Counted from the stretch's first letter, positions 51,405-60,200 are shown. The stretch is DNA of 64,000 nt from Levilactobacillus cerevisiae (GCF_003946245.1 NZ_RHNN01000015.1:19863-83862), one strand, 5' to 3'. Numbers and translations: made by a program. The notes: generated from the letters alone by a model not told the origin.

Positions 51405-51459
51405 TAGATGAGAATTATCATCTATAGACCGAGTATACTACAAAGGGTTAACTTTTCAA
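51405..51459 (-). promoter_or_regulatory. Promoter with 20-bp palindromic operator candidate
   Basis: On the minus strand TTGAAA (51454-51459) and TATACT (51432-51437) are 16 bases apart. The palindrome at 51405-51424, TAGATGAGAATTATCATCTA, has only two non-matching positions in the dyad and begins near the expected transcript start. Its AT-rich ATNATCAT form resembles Fur-family boxes, but the regulator is unknown. Confidence 0.55.
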
Positions 51460-51510
51460 AGGGGGGGCGGAATTTCTGCTAAAAACTTTTCTGCGGACCG
51501 TTGTCACCGA

Positions 51511-52683
51511 CTACGAAATCTCTTGAACCGGTACCCGCGAAAAGCTGGCCAACGCAATCAGCGTACAAATCGCGCCAATCAAATAGACGCCACCGACGCC
51601 AAATTGTGCGGAGAGAATCCCCCCAAGCATCATTCCTACCGGCAAAGCCAGATTGGTGCCGGCCATCATGGCGCCGTTGACCCGACCCAAAATGTTAGCG
51701 GGCGTCGTGGATTGAATCAGGGTGAAGACGGCCACATTGATGGTCCCGGCGCCAAGGCCAATGAGAAGCCGCATGGTAAATGTCATCCAGATGGTCGGTA
51801 CAACGACCATGCCAATAACGGCGAGACTGACTAATCCTAATGAAAGAATCATCTTTTGTTTTAACCGTAGCTTGAGGATGGCTGCAACCACGTTACCCAG
51901 AATGACGCCAGCCATCAGGGCAATCTGCATGACGCCGTAGACGAAGCTGGTGCTGTGCAGATTTTCGCGGACCCAGACCACATTTAGGCTCATGATGGGT
52001 CCGAGAGCCAGGTTGATGACGAGGGCCAACCCAATGATGGCCCGGAGCATCGGCGTACGTTTGATATACGCGATGCCCGCATACCAGTGATCAGTGGCGT
52101 CTGAGGTCGGCGTCGCTAGGGCTTCCCGGTAACGGTGATGAACCAGGGAAATGCAGATGAAGGAGACGCCAAAAGTCACGGCGTTGACCCACATGAAGTC
52201 CGCTAGCGAGAGCCAGGCAATCAGCGTACTCCCAACCAGCATCCCAATCATTTGGGCGGCCATTGAGAGCCCCTGGTTCAGGCCGTTAGCTTTGGCCAAG
52301 TGGTCCCGCGTGACAATCTGAGGAATCAGGGTATCCTCGGCGGGGGCGAAAAAGGTGCCGACAAACCGCGTGGCGAAAAGAATCAGGATGAAGGGCAGGA
52401 GCGTAATGGTGTGTTGCCCCAGGAAAAGACCAGCAATAATCATAATGGCCAACTGCAAGAGATCCACCAGGCGCATGAGCTGGGTCTTCACGTGGCGGTC
52501 GGCGACAAAACCGGTGACCAGGTTCATCAACACCAGCAGATTGAAAGCGCCTGAAATCATGCCGACGAGCAAGGAACTGCGCGTTAGGCTGTACAGGTAC
52601 CAATCGATGGCGATATCGAAAAGATTGTTGCCGAAACTAGACACGGTCTCGCCCGTTAGAAAAATTTAGAAAAGTCGGCTCAT
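51511..52683 (-). pseudogene. MFS (DHA3-like) drug-type transporter with an early nonsense codon
   Basis: The expected start is ATG 52683, 6 bases after GGGAGGG. Codons 1-5 (MSRLF) are followed by TAA (minus strand, 52668-52666), then the frame continues IFLTGETVSSFGNNLFDIAI, the usual start of this family, for 377 more intact residues with about 12 membrane helices. The only later start is GTG 52644, with no ribosome binding site. Either the gene is dead, is read by suppression or re-initiation, or the base is a sequencing error. The rest shows no other damage, so the change looks recent. Confidence 0.7.
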
Positions 52684-52806
52684 GTTGGTCCCTCCCTAGA
52701 TCAGATAAATGGTACTCATGTGGGGTCAATTATAGTGAGCGGTAACCAAATGGGCGGGGCTGGATGCTTGGTTAGTTTAGTTGTTTATGGGGGCTGCTAT
52801 CTAGAA

Positions 52807-52854
52807 AAAATCCGTGGCATGACTTAGGAAAACCTAAGAGGTGCCGCGGATTTT
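52807..52854 (-). terminator. Terminator of the xyloside locus
   Basis: AAAATCCG pairs with CGGATTTT around GGCA / TGCC and CTTAGG / CCTAAG stems. It is symmetrical and may work in both directions. Confidence 0.85.
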
Positions 52855-52890
52855 CGAAATTATGCTGACGTTGCTGGTGGTAACTGATAA

Positions 52891-54126
52891 TCAACGCTTC
52901 ACAGACTTGATGCGTAAAATCAGCACCCCACCAATCAGCGAGAAGATAAAGGAAACAATGAAGATACCAGAGTAGCCGAAGATCGCGATGACGGCCGCTG
53001 CAACGACCGGCGCGATGGCTTGGGTCACGGTATTCCCCAGATTGTAGACGCCCAAGAAGAAGGCCACGCGGTCTGGATCCGGAATCACTTCCAGGTTCAA
53101 CAGGTTATCCAGCGAATTCCACATGCCCATCCCAATGCCGGCAGCGAAGGCGTAGGTGATGATGCCAAAGGTGTCGCGGAAGAAGAATAGCAGTAGTGCT
53201 GCCAGTGCCAGGAACAGCGTTGAAAAGCCGACGGGCAGCTTCAGAATTTTAAATTTGTCGGAAATAGGTCCCGCGACAAATCCCATTAAAACGCCAAAAA
53301 TTAACATGATCAGGTTGATCAACTGAATTGAAGACTGCGTTTGACTCCCGCGGTGTAGGAAGTCCGTCATGATGTAGAGAATGTAGCCGGTGATGGCAAA
53401 GTTACCCACGCCCTGAAAGAGTTTTGCGATTAGGGCCATGTAGTAGTCACGACCCACCGACCAACTGGGAAAGATGGACGCGGCGTCCTTCAACGTCAGC
53501 TTAGGTTTAGCAGCCTTTTCGGTGACCTCTTCATCCAGGTTTGAAGGCTCGTGCACGATGAATGCAGCGATGCTGACGCCGATGAAGGTGATGATCCCAA
53601 AGATGATGAAGCCTAGCCGGTATTGGCTCAAGAAGAGCGCACCAATGACGTTAAAGCCGTTGTTTCCCAGGGCCATCCCCAAGCCACCATAAGCGGAAGA
53701 GGCGGTTCCCCGGCCTTCCTTGGGGGCGAAGTCAATCCACGCAACCATGGGCGCCACGATAAAGTTCAGGGCGGCTTGACCCACCATCCAGGTTGTCAGG
53801 AGCACCGGAATATTGGGCGAAAATGACGCGGCAATCATGGCGAGCATGAAGATAAAGGCACCGCCAATCAGCCAGGGCGCGCGTTTTCCCCACCGCGATG
53901 TGGTTTTATCCGAGAGGGCGCCGGCAATCATGTTGGAAAGGGCAGCCACAATCATGCCGCAGGTGGAGAAGAGTGCGACGAGTTCGACCTTGTGAGCCGC
54001 ATTAAAGTGCTGAATCAGTGCGGGTAAAAAGAGACTATTCATAACAATGTAGGGGCCTAACCAACTGGCGGGGCCAATAATTAAACCGGGAACTAAGCGT
54101 TTGAGTGAGATGGTCGTCTTGTTCAT
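52891..54126 (-). CDS. MFS sugar transporter next to beta-xylosidase
   Basis: 411 residues, about 12 membrane helices. The short loop GALSDKTTSRWGKRAPW is the MFS signature loop of the GPH/SLC45-like sugar transporters. It begins 15 bases after the xylosidase stop, in one operon, so it probably imports the xylo- or arabino-oligosaccharide that the enzyme cuts. AGAGGAAAAA precedes the ATG. Confidence 0.82.
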   Translation of the reverse strand: MNKTTISLKRLVPGLIIGPASWLGPYIVMNSLFLPALIQHFNAAHKVELVALFSTCGMIVAALSNMIAGALSDKTTSRWGKRAPWLIGGAFIFMLAMIAASFSPNIPVLLTTWMVGQAALNFIVAPMVAWIDFAPKEGRGTASSAYGGLGMALGNNGFNVIGALFLSQYRLGFIIFGIITFIGVSIAAFIVHEPSNLDEEVTEKAAKPKLTLKDAASIFPSWSVGRDYYMALIAKLFQGVGNFAITGYILYIMTDFLHRGSQTQSSIQLINLIMLIFGVLMGFVAGPISDKFKILKLPVGFSTLFLALAALLLFFFRDTFGIITYAFAAGIGMGMWNSLDNLLNLEVIPDPDRVAFFLGVYNLGNTVTQAIAPVVAAAVIAIFGYSGIFIVSFIFSLIGGVLILRIKSVKR

Positions 54127-54141
54127 AATTTTTCCTCTTTC

Positions 54142-55800
54142 TTAGTGGTTGCGAACCGTATAGGCACTGAAGTCGGCGTACGACTTTAGTTGGTGGGCAT
54201 CGACGGCGCCGATAAAATTGAAGAGCCCCGTAAAGCCGCCAATTTCTCCTGGGGCACCGTTGACACCCTCGTCGGACAGGTAGCGCACGTCGTAAGAATC
54301 GCCTAAGGGTTGCCAAGTGTCCGTCGCGGCTAGTCGGTAGGCAATTTGGGCGTACCCGTTTTGGTAGCGAATCCGTAAGTCGGCAGCGTCAGCGGGGATG
54401 GTGACGGTTGTGCAGGTATTAGTGAGACGCTCGGCCAGTTTCGCCTGGAGGACCCGAAGGACAGTGCGGTCCTCGGTATCGGCGAGGCCGAGATAAGCGT
54501 ACAACCAGTTATTTGAATCGTAATATAGGCCGAGACCGGCAGTTTCCGAGTAATGGTCCGGATGAAAGGCGAGTTGTGTCTGAACGGTATAATCCAGGGA
54601 AGTCGCCCGGGTGGCCATGATAGCCGGGTTCACTTGAGAGAAGAAAGAATTGTGACCGTGAATGCGGAGATGACCGGGATTCTCGGTGGTGTTTACCCAG
54701 GCTGAATCCTGCGGACGGTACGGCGTCATGAATTGCGCGCTGTAAGTGGGCTGACTGAAATCTTCAGTGATATCCTGGTTCGCCGAATTCTGAGTGACCG
54801 ACTGGCCGGTCATACCGGCAACGGTCATTTTTGCCAGGTTACTCCCGTCTGCCATTTCCAGCCAGCCTGCCTTGGTCCAGTGCATCTTTTGGAGTGCGGT
54901 TTCACGACCCAAGGGATTCAACGGTTGTCCAGGAAGTGGGCGAGACATGAGGTGCGCGACGTACCATTCATCGGTTTGCGTGTGAACGAGCGATCCGTGG
55001 CCAGCCTTTTGCATCAGAGCGCGGGGATTGTACCGCTCGAAGTGGCCGGCATCGGGATCTCCCAGGGAGAAAAGGTGTTGTGGGGAAGACGTGATGATGG
55101 GTTCGCCGGTAGGATTGGGCGTGTACGGGCCGAAAATTTTCTCTGAGCGGCCGATTTCAATGTCGTGGGCATAACCGGTACCGCCCGCGGCAATCAGTAA
55201 ATAGTAAAAGCCATCGTGTTTATAAATCTGCGGCGCTTCGGCACAGCCCCGGGTAGTGAAACCCGTGGTGACACGGTGCCACTCGCCGATGATGCCCCCC
55301 TGGGTCAGGTCGACTTCGGCGATTACGATGTGACCGGGGGCCTGGTAGCCGGGGCGGGTTTCCCATTCGAGAATGGCCGCGTAGTGTTTACCGTTTTCGT
55401 GGAAGAGTGCCGGGTCAAAACCGATTGATGTCAGATAGATGGGCTTTGACCAGGGACCAGTAATCCGATCGGCGGACATGGCAAATGAATCCGAGTTAAA
55501 CTCCCGACCGGCCATGTTTTGCATGTGCGAGTAGGCGAGCCAGAATTTTTGCGTTTGGGAATCATAGGACAGATGGGGCGCCCAGATGCCGGCGGGCGTG
55601 TTGGTGCCGCGCAGATCGACCTCGTTAGCCGTTAGCGCGTGACTGATCAAGTCCCAGTTGGCCAAATCGGTTGAATGAAAGATTTGGACGGCCGGGTTCC
55701 AGTGAAAGGTAGATGTGGCAATGTAATAATCTGCACCTACGCGAATGATTGACGGGTCGGGCGCCATGCCGGGGATAATTGGATTTTGAATGGTAGACAT
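54142..55800 (-). CDS. GH43-family beta-xylosidase / alpha-L-arabinofuranosidase
   Basis: Cytoplasmic glycosidase (no signal peptide) of 552 residues; ATG 55800 is preferred because GGAG lies 10 bases upstream. Residues 1-320 form the five-bladed propeller with the three GH43 acids: Asp15 in MAPDPSII, Asp129 in GFDPALF and Glu188 in CAEAPQIY. The C-terminal 220 residues are the beta-sandwich typical of XynB-type enzymes. It would release xylose from imported short oligosaccharides. The choice between xylosidase and arabinofuranosidase is not settled by sequence alone. Confidence 0.88.
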   Translation of the reverse strand: MSTIQNPIIPGMAPDPSIIRVGADYYIATSTFHWNPAVQIFHSTDLANWDLISHALTANEVDLRGTNTPAGIWAPHLSYDSQTQKFWLAYSHMQNMAGREFNSDSFAMSADRITGPWSKPIYLTSIGFDPALFHENGKHYAAILEWETRPGYQAPGHIVIAEVDLTQGGIIGEWHRVTTGFTTRGCAEAPQIYKHDGFYYLLIAAGGTGYAHDIEIGRSEKIFGPYTPNPTGEPIITSSPQHLFSLGDPDAGHFERYNPRALMQKAGHGSLVHTQTDEWYVAHLMSRPLPGQPLNPLGRETALQKMHWTKAGWLEMADGSNLAKMTVAGMTGQSVTQNSANQDITEDFSQPTYSAQFMTPYRPQDSAWVNTTENPGHLRIHGHNSFFSQVNPAIMATRATSLDYTVQTQLAFHPDHYSETAGLGLYYDSNNWLYAYLGLADTEDRTVLRVLQAKLAERLTNTCTTVTIPADAADLRIRYQNGYAQIAYRLAATDTWQPLGDSYDVRYLSDEGVNGAPGEIGGFTGLFNFIGAVDAHQLKSYADFSAYTVRNH

Positions 55801-55863
55801 TTTTTTCACGCTCCGTTTAGTATGATATGATTAGAGGCGAACCTGCTAGCAGCCGTGATTAGG

Positions 55864-55920
55864 ACTAGTTGGTTTCACCGACTAAGTGATGTTCATAGAA
55901 TACCGTGTAAGCGGATTCAA
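55864..55920 (-). promoter_or_regulatory. Promoter of the xylosidase operon with an inverted repeat
   Basis: TTGAAT (55915-55920) and TATGAA (55892-55897) are spaced by 17 bases on the minus strand. An imperfect palindrome, ACTAGTTGGT and ACCGACTAAGT, covers 55864-55887 at the expected transcript start. It may be the site of the AraC-type regulator encoded divergently. Confidence 0.6.
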
Positions 55921-56004
55921 TTCAATGACTTGCGCCGAAGTCGTCAGATTGTGAATCTAAAGAAGTCGTGAAAGTAATCTTTTTTTAATTAAGGAGCGAG
56001 ATAA

Positions 56005-56823
56005 ATGCCAAATGATCATCATGAAAACGTCGTGAGTAATTTACGGATTGGCGTGCGCTTTTGGGAGTCAACCGTGGAAACGGCCGGCTACGTCCCGTTT
56101 CATTGGCACAGTAGTATCGAGTTGGTGTGTGTGCTGACGGGGCAGCTCGTCTTCCAAATTAACGGGCGGGCACACGTGATTCGACCGGGAAACTTTGTGG
56201 TCGTTCCCTCGGGGGTGATTCACGATGTGACCAATACGGCCAACCACGCCCTGGTATTGCAGGTGCCACTGACGTTTATGGCGGCTTACTTTAATCATCC
56301 GGAGACAATGAATTTTTCGACCACGGGTTTGACCGATACGGAAGCTTATCGTCAAGTCGTTGCCAAGTTCCGTGAGTTGAACCAGGTTAACCGGGAGCAA
56401 GGCGTCAGTGCCCAGCTGGATAGTGGCATTTTAGTGCTGACGATTTTGAAATTACTGGTTGAAAATTTTGTGCGGCTGGATCAGCCACTGACGGAAAATG
56501 CGAGTAATATCAAATCGCTCCTGATTTACGTGAACGAACATTATCGCGACAAGCTCAGTGTGAAATTGTTGGCTGAAACGTTTGGCTATAATGCCAGTTA
56601 CCTCTCACGACTGTTCAAACGGCAGACGGGCGTGACTCTGGGGCAATATGTCTACATGATTCGTTTAAACAATCTCTACCAGGACCTCATCAATACGGCG
56701 GTTCCCGTGAACGAGCTGTTTGCGCGCCATGGCTTAACGAATCGACGGACCGCCCGCGAACAGTTCCGGCGGATGTTTGGCCAGTTGCCCAAGCAGATCC
56801 GGCTAGCTCACGAGAAACGGTAG
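56005..56823 (+). CDS. AraC-family transcriptional regulator
   Basis: 272 residues: an N-terminal cupin sensor domain (HWHSSIELVCVLTG, PGNFVVVPSGVIHDV) and a C-terminal double helix-turn-helix (LSVKLLAETFGYNASYLSRL, then the QFRRMFGQLPKQIR end typical of the family). Divergent from the xylosidase operon, so probably its activator in response to a pentose-containing sugar. GGAGCGAG precedes ATG. Confidence 0.88.
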   Translation: MPNDHHENVVSNLRIGVRFWESTVETAGYVPFHWHSSIELVCVLTGQLVFQINGRAHVIRPGNFVVVPSGVIHDVTNTANHALVLQVPLTFMAAYFNHPETMNFSTTGLTDTEAYRQVVAKFRELNQVNREQGVSAQLDSGILVLTILKLLVENFVRLDQPLTENASNIKSLLIYVNEHYRDKLSVKLLAETFGYNASYLSRLFKRQTGVTLGQYVYMIRLNNLYQDLINTAVPVNELFARHGLTNRRTAREQFRRMFGQLPKQIRLAHEKR

Positions 56824-56848
56824 TCTGATTTGATGCGTTTGTCAGGTG

Positions 56849-56894
56849 GGTCCAGGCGGTCGACGAGAGAAGTCGATTGACTGGACCTTTTTTT
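56849..56894 (+). terminator. Strong terminator after the AraC gene
   Basis: GGTCCAG pairs with CTGGACC around GTCGAC / GTCGAT and is followed by seven T residues. Confidence 0.92.
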
Positions 56895-56908
56895 AGCAGT
56901 CGCTGATG

Positions 56909-56938
56909 ACCACTTATCCTGCAGATCCTGCCACTTAC
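56909..56938 (+). promoter_or_regulatory. LytTR-type direct repeat operator
   Basis: ACCACTTAT (56909) and GCCACTTAC (56930) are 21 bases apart start to start, leaving 12 bases between, two helical turns. LytTR proteins bind such 9-bp direct repeats with 12-base spacing (for example forms like ACCGTTTAG). The site precedes the operon that encodes a LytTR protein. The downstream promoter has no good -35, as expected for an activated promoter. Confidence 0.6.
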
Positions 56939-57000
56939 CCCGAAACCCGTGACGGCTGGGCAGATTCAGCGTAGTCTCGCAGTCATAGGAGATGAGCGAG

Positions 57001-57861
57001 ATGTTGTTAGAAGCGAAGCAGTTGACCAAGACTTATGGAAATCACGTGGTGGTCAACGGATTAAATTTGCAAATTAAGCAGGGGAGTTTTACGGCGTTAC
57101 TAGGACCCAACGGTGCGGGAAAATCGACCACCATGAATATGCTGATTGGCTTACTGACGCCAACGGCTGGAAAGGTGACCTATCAGGCCCAAACCAAGGT
57201 GGGCGTTGTTTTTCAAAGTAGCGTTTTAGATGGCGCGTTAACGGTCCAGGAAAATCTTCAGATTCGGGCGAAACAGTACCATCACGTTCCGCGTAACAAA
57301 GTAGCGGTGGTGAGCCAACAATTGGGATTGACGGAATTTTTGAAGCAACACTACGGGACGCTGTCAGGAGGCCAGAAACGCCGGGTGGACATTGCCCGAG
57401 CCCTGCTAAATGATCCGGATATTTTATTTTTAGATGAACCCACGACCGGGCTAGATATTCAGACGCGAACGGCAATTTGGACGCTCCTGCGGCATTTACA
57501 GGCTGAGCGTCAGTTGACCGTCGTCTTGACGACCCACTATCTAGACGAAGCCGATTCGGCGGATTGCGTTTACATCGTGGATCACGGTCACCTGGTTGCA
57601 TCCGGCACCGCAACAGAGATCAAAGCGACGTACGCTGCGGATGTGCTCCGTTTACAGGCTCAGGACGCCGCGCAGTTGCGTGCGAAAATTAGGTTGGAAC
57701 CGGTTGCCGCTACCCAAAATCAGCTGACGTTTCAGGTGCCCACGGCTCAAGCTGCGCTGGAGATTTTGTTAGCGAATCGGGCAATGATTACGGACTTTGA
57801 GTTTCGACCGGGAACAATGGATGACGCCTTCTTAGCGTTGACGGGAAAGGGGATGCGTTAA
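57001..57861 (+). CDS. ABC transporter ATP-binding protein
   Basis: 286 residues from ATG 57001 (9 bases after AGGAG; the ATG at 56992 overlaps that site). Walker A GPNGAGKSTTM, Q-loop VGVVFQSSV, signature LSGGQKRRVD, Walker B ILFLDEPTTGLD and switch His in TTHYLDEADSAD. This is the DrrA/NatA type used for export of drugs, peptides or lipids. The permease starts one base after the stop. Confidence 0.9.
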   Translation: MLLEAKQLTKTYGNHVVVNGLNLQIKQGSFTALLGPNGAGKSTTMNMLIGLLTPTAGKVTYQAQTKVGVVFQSSVLDGALTVQENLQIRAKQYHHVPRNKVAVVSQQLGLTEFLKQHYGTLSGGQKRRVDIARALLNDPDILFLDEPTTGLDIQTRTAIWTLLRHLQAERQLTVVLTTHYLDEADSADCVYIVDHGHLVASGTATEIKATYAADVLRLQAQDAAQLRAKIRLEPVAATQNQLTFQVPTAQAALEILLANRAMITDFEFRPGTMDDAFLALTGKGMR

Positions 57862-57862
57862 A

Positions 57863-58738
57863 ATGTTAGCAATGATCAAGCGTAACCTACTGTTGTATTT
57901 TCGAAACTGGAGTGGCGTGTTCTTTTCTTTGATGGGCGCACTCATCTCATTCGTGTTGTATATTGTGTTCTTAAAACAAAACATGCTGGCGAGTTGGGCG
58001 CACGTACCACACGCCACGACCTTGTTAGATACTTGGCTGATTGGGGGAACGTTGGCGATTACAGCCATCACGACAACGTTAAGCAGTTTGGCCCAACAGA
58101 CGATTGACCGGGAACGACACGTCGACCAGGACCTCCAGTTAACGGATGCGGGACCGCAACGTTTGCAAATGAGCTATCTCGCCAGTGCGGCGCTGATTGG
58201 GGTCCTCATGCAAGTCGCGATGTTCGCCATTATGCTGGGCTATTTCCACGTAACCGATAAGCTGACCGTGACCTGGGGGCAGATAATCAACGTTTGTTCG
58301 CTGATGATTAGCAGCTCGTTGCTGGCGACGGTTGTCAACGCACTCATTATCCAACACGTTCATTCGGTGACTAATCTAAGTAAACTGGGAAGTATCGTTG
58401 GGACGGCCGCAGGATTCTTGGTAGGCACCTACGTTCCGATTGGGACACTGCCAACCTTTGCCCAATTGCTGGTAAAGGTGACACCTGGAAGCTATGTGGC
58501 GGCGTTGTACCGCCAATATTTAATGGATGATCACCTGACGACTATTTTTAAGGGCAATCCAGGTGGCAGAAGTCATTTTGAAAAATTCATGGGGATCCGC
58601 CTGAAATGGTCGACACTGTTGAGTCAAGGCACGACTTACCATATAATAGGAGTAATCTTTATCTGTGCGCTGGCCGCGGTACTGATGCCGCTTTGGTTGA
58701 AGGGGTGGCAGCACCGGCGACTCGTGCGTGAACGGTAA
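57863..58738 (+). CDS. ABC-2 type permease
   Basis: 291 residues with six predicted membrane helices and the ABC-2 layout (first helix at about 18-40, cluster of helices from 60 to 215, last helix near 265-285). It pairs with the ATPase upstream. Substrate unknown; the LytTR/DUF3021 partners suggest a regulated bacteriocin- or envelope-related exporter. Confidence 0.87.
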   Translation: MLAMIKRNLLLYFRNWSGVFFSLMGALISFVLYIVFLKQNMLASWAHVPHATTLLDTWLIGGTLAITAITTTLSSLAQQTIDRERHVDQDLQLTDAGPQRLQMSYLASAALIGVLMQVAMFAIMLGYFHVTDKLTVTWGQIINVCSLMISSSLLATVVNALIIQHVHSVTNLSKLGSIVGTAAGFLVGTYVPIGTLPTFAQLLVKVTPGSYVAALYRQYLMDDHLTTIFKGNPGGRSHFEKFMGIRLKWSTLLSQGTTYHIIGVIFICALAAVLMPLWLKGWQHRRLVRER

Positions 58739-58757
58739 ATAAAACGGGGGGATTGGC

Positions 58758-59213
58758 GTGCATCAACGATTTGAACAGCATTCGGAAATTCCGTCAACGG
58801 ATCCGTTGGTGATTATCCAAGCGGCTGATCAGGCTGGTCAGGTGACCGCCTTGCAGGATTATCTGGATCATTTTCAGGTGCGGCAACCGGGAATTATTCC
58901 CATTAAAACGCCAGACCGATTAGTGATGGTGAAGACCACCACCATTATTTTAGCTGAGGTGCAAGCGGCGACACTCATGGTCTATACAGTGGATGGAGTC
59001 GTGGAGACCCGGGAGACACTGCGCCATTTGGTGGAACGATTAGGGAGCCCTGACTTTGTCCAGGTATCGAAGCACAGCGTTTTGAACTTAGATCACTTGT
59101 TATCGCTGGAGGATAGTTTTTCGGGCAATATGACGGCGGCGCTCACGAATCAGCTCAAGACGGCCGTCAGTCGAAAATACGTAAAGCTGTTGATGCAGCG
59201 ATTAGGAATCTAG
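58758..59213 (+). CDS. LytTR-type DNA-binding regulator
   Basis: 151 residues; GTG start after GGGGGG. The C-terminal 100 residues form a LytTR domain (KTTTIILAEVQAATLMVYTVDG, FVQVSKHSVLNLDHLLSLEDSF, SRKYVKLLMQRLGI). No receiver domain is present. Such stand-alone proteins form LytTR regulatory systems with a membrane inhibitor encoded just downstream, here DUF3021. It likely activates its own operon through the repeat at 56909-56938. Confidence 0.87.
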   Translation: MHQRFEQHSEIPSTDPLVIIQAADQAGQVTALQDYLDHFQVRQPGIIPIKTPDRLVMVKTTTIILAEVQAATLMVYTVDGVVETRETLRHLVERLGSPDFVQVSKHSVLNLDHLLSLEDSFSGNMTAALTNQLKTAVSRKYVKLLMQRLGI

Positions 59214-59225
59214 GAGGTGATCAGG

Positions 59226-59621
59226 GTGAATAAGGGGTTGCGTTACGCCATGCGTGGCACGGGCTATGGGGCCGTTGCCTATCTGGTCATGATGGCGATT
59301 AAACCGAGTTACGCCGCGACGAGTTTATCAGCGATTGTGAGTTTGCTAGTCATGAGTGCCGCGATTGGTTTAATCAGTATGATTTTTGACTCGGAATGGT
59401 TAAACTTTCTCGCCGCGTTAAGTCTTCACTTTGTGGGAACATTGCTTTTAGTGGTAGGTCGACAGGTGTATGTGGACGGGGAGCAGTTCCCAATCGTTGG
59501 CTTTCTAGTGGCGTACATCTTGATTTACGTAGTGGTTTGGGCCGTGGTAGCATTGAATCAACATTTGCGAGTGACCGAGATCAACCGGGCAATTGTGAAA
59601 AGAAATAAAAATAAAGCTTGA
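59226..59621 (+). CDS. DUF3021 membrane protein, probable inhibitor of the LytTR regulator
   Basis: 131 residues from GTG 59226 (8 bases after AGGAGG; the GTG at 59217 overlaps that site). Four membrane helices. The family (DUF3021) nearly always follows a LytTR gene. By analogy with streptococcal HdrM/BrsM it would hold the LytTR protein inactive at the membrane, but DUF3021 itself is only assigned by context. The stop codon is inside the -35 of the next promoter. Confidence 0.8.
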   Translation: MNKGLRYAMRGTGYGAVAYLVMMAIKPSYAATSLSAIVSLLVMSAAIGLISMIFDSEWLNFLAALSLHFVGTLLLVVGRQVYVDGEQFPIVGFLVAYILIYVVVWAVVALNQHLRVTEINRAIVKRNKNKA

Positions 59622-59766
59622 CGAATGTCGGATAAGCAGGTATAGTAGCTATTAGAGTTTAAGAGATGCTAATAAGAACGATTCAGAGAGATTGATTGGC
59701 AAGCCGGAGTTTCTTAGATTTTAAAATTACCCGCCCATTCGTAAGGAATGGCGGGTAATTTTTTTG
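59618..59766 (+). ncRNA. Probable small RNA, about 113 bases, with promoter and terminator
   Basis: TTGACG (59618-59623), 17 bases, TATAGT (59641-59646): a near-consensus promoter overlapping the end of the DUF3021 gene. Transcription from about 59653 would end at a strong terminator, AAAATTACCCGCC / GGCGGGTAATTTTTTT, to 59766. The only frame inside is nine codons (MLIRTIQRD) without a good ribosome binding site, so an RNA product is more likely. Confidence 0.6.
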
Positions 59767-59808
59767 GCCATTTTTGGTTCGGTTACTAGCCAATCGAATT
59801 TCGCCTAG

Positions 59809-59837
59809 GTGACTGCGTGACTTAGGGGTGCTATAGT
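59809..59837 (+). promoter_or_regulatory. Extended -10 promoter with dyad
   Basis: GTGACT, 17 bases, TATAGT, with TGC before the -10 (TGnTATAGT). CCTAGGTGAC and GTGACTTAGG form an imperfect dyad that overlaps the -35 (59804-59826), a possible operator. Confidence 0.6.
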
Positions 59838-59864
59838 CAATGCAAAGATTGGGGGCGCTGAGAG

Positions 59865-60149
59865 ATGCGGCATACGTTGATTAGATGGGGCTTTGAATTT
59901 GGTGCCAGTGTACTGGTTGCCACCGCGCTAATTTCGGTGATGATCTCGGCGGCGTTTGCGTATATGCACATGGCAAATTTGGTGACGGATAATTTGAATG
60001 TGTTGGGCCTGAGTTTTTACCGTATTACAACGGTTGCTGGCAAGCTGAGTGGTCGAACGGTGCCATTAGGGATGAATCTGGTTTTCCTAGGTGGGATTGC
60101 TCTTTTCTTTGGATTATTAGAAGGACGTCATCGATTGACGCGACGTTAG
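59865..60149 (+). CDS. Small two-helix membrane protein, unknown
   Basis: 94 residues. Helices at about 10-32 and 70-86 with an external loop between, and a basic end GRHRLTRR. The layout resembles a truncated DUF3021-like protein, but the likeness is weak. GGGGG-GAGAG precedes ATG. It lies next to the LytTR module and has its own promoter. Confidence 0.65.
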   Translation: MRHTLIRWGFEFGASVLVATALISVMISAAFAYMHMANLVTDNLNVLGLSFYRITTVAGKLSGRTVPLGMNLVFLGGIALFFGLLEGRHRLTRR

Positions 60150-60200
60150 ACAGCGATGAAAGCGACTCACAATCATGTGGGACGCTTATTTTGATACCGA

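Noticed and set aside
55500..55800. Secretion signal on the GH43 enzyme
   Set aside because: The N-terminus is polar (MSTIQNPII) and enters the propeller at once; the enzyme is cytoplasmic, consistent with the transporter next to it.
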